A stretch of DNA of 63,378 nt from Sulfurovum sp. (GTDB lineage: Bacteria; Campylobacterota; Campylobacteria; Campylobacterales; Sulfurovaceae): assembly GCA_027082955.1 (NCBI GenBank), contig JALWTA010000026.1:1-63378 (forward strand), read 5' to 3'. Position numbers and translations under genes: made by a program. Below are positions 63,035 through 63,378 of this stretch, piece by piece. Below the pieces are notes generated by a model. The model searched no databases. It was given only the letters and a program-made list of their open reading frames with translations, and was not told where the DNA came from. Numbering within the stretch: position 1 is the first letter of the stretch; every line of letters begins with the position of its first letter.

Positions 63035-63378
63035 TCACTCTCCCTCTCCGCCTTCACCACCCTCGCCGCCTTCTCCTCCGCCAGGTCCGTTATGACAGTC
63101 GTAACAGCTTACAGGATGTCCTTTACCAAACTGTTTGCCTGCCAGTTGTCGGCTTGAGAACATTTTGGAGAGTACAGAACCCCTATAATCTCTACCGTGA
63201 CATGCAGCACATTGTGCGGTATTGTGTTCGGCGATATCGCCGTGTCTGCCTACCCAGCTTTGCCCAACCGGGTGCATACCGTGCGGACCGCCGTTGACAG
63301 TGTTTGGTACAGAGCTGTGGCAGGCAGTACATTCGCCAATGGTGCCGGCATGTCCCTGTACACTTTGTGCAAGCAGAT
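63035..63378 (-). CDS. Multiheme c-type cytochrome, 5' end outside window
   Basis: The frame is open to the right edge and contains three heme motifs in about 115 codons: CTACH, CAACH and CYDCH, plus additional His (GGPHGMHPVG, GRHGDIAEHN) that could be axial ligands. The C-terminus is a Gly/Glu repeat (GGEGGEGGEGGEGE). A periplasmic or outer-surface electron carrier is likely. It lies 73 bases upstream of the lipoprotein gene on the same strand and may head the run at 54.8-63 kb. Confidence 0.82.
   Translation of the reverse strand, partial: LLAQSVQGHAGTIGECTACHSSVPNTVNGGPHGMHPVGQSWVGRHGDIAEHNTAQCAACHGRDYRGSVLSKMFSSRQLAGKQFGKGHPVSCYDCHNGPGGGEGGEGGEGGEGE

Overview
This 63.4 kb window is a chromosomal segment of a Campylobacterota (Epsilonproteobacteria) bacterium, most like the Sulfurovum/Sulfurimonas group. 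The assignment is inferred from gene content: valS, ychF, folD, pyrF, trpB, a full-length glutamine-dependent nadE, both phosphofructokinase and fructose-1,6-bisphosphatase, several DUF302 proteins, a KefB-type antiporter, and many short genes in overlapping runs. The -10 elements are also of the type usual in this phylum (TATAAT preceded by GC or TGN, with no clear -35). No rRNA, CRISPR array or intact insertion sequence was seen. There is one tRNA gene, and no stretch of more than 300 bases lacks a gene.

Left part (1-22 kb): a broken ABC1/UbiB-like kinase gene; a His/Pro-rich secreted protein; truD; pfkA; a LOG-family enzyme; a periplasmic Hsp20 with an inverted repeat over its ribosome binding site; a DoxX plus membrane-anchored glutamate-synthase-like pair; an exported metallo-beta-lactamase-fold protein; two c-di-GMP proteins, one with a degenerate GGDEF; valS; a Sel1-repeat protein; a DinB-like polymerase with an insertion; tRNA-Ser(GCU); and a coiled-coil/OmpA-domain pair whose second gene seems to start at CTG.

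Middle (22-37 kb): pyrF, a cyclophilin, nadE, hemolysin III, a DUF302 protein, a cold-shock gene with a structured leader, a DUF4139 protein, a small cytochrome c, folD-lepB-M50 protease-rpiB, thioredoxin, apt, a second DUF302 protein, lone trpB, and mobB-fbp.

At 37-44 kb lies one 2264-residue surface adhesin. It has an N-terminal retention-like module, Ig/cadherin-type repeats and LamG-like domains, two of which are almost identical in DNA (572 bp each).

From 44 to 54 kb: pepA, a CZB zinc sensor, a cation:proton antiporter, the ychF run (with a third DUF302 protein, YceI, DUF1456 and a phosphoribosyltransferase), and a minus-strand operon of a MotA/ExbB-like protein, a MotB/OmpA-like protein and a 59-residue protein. 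Upstream of that operon is a 178-bp foldback element, then a Phd/RelE-type toxin-antitoxin pair.

Right part (54.8-63.4 kb): one tightly packed minus-strand gene run. It encodes a partial multiheme cytochrome c, a Ca-motif lipoprotein, a membrane protein, YceI, a LolD/FtsX-type ABC exporter, a heme-copper-oxidase-like protein lacking recognisable Cu_B ligands, a small exported protein, a metallo-beta-lactamase-fold protein and a vWA protein. This run and the motor-like operon are the two best candidates for undescribed systems.
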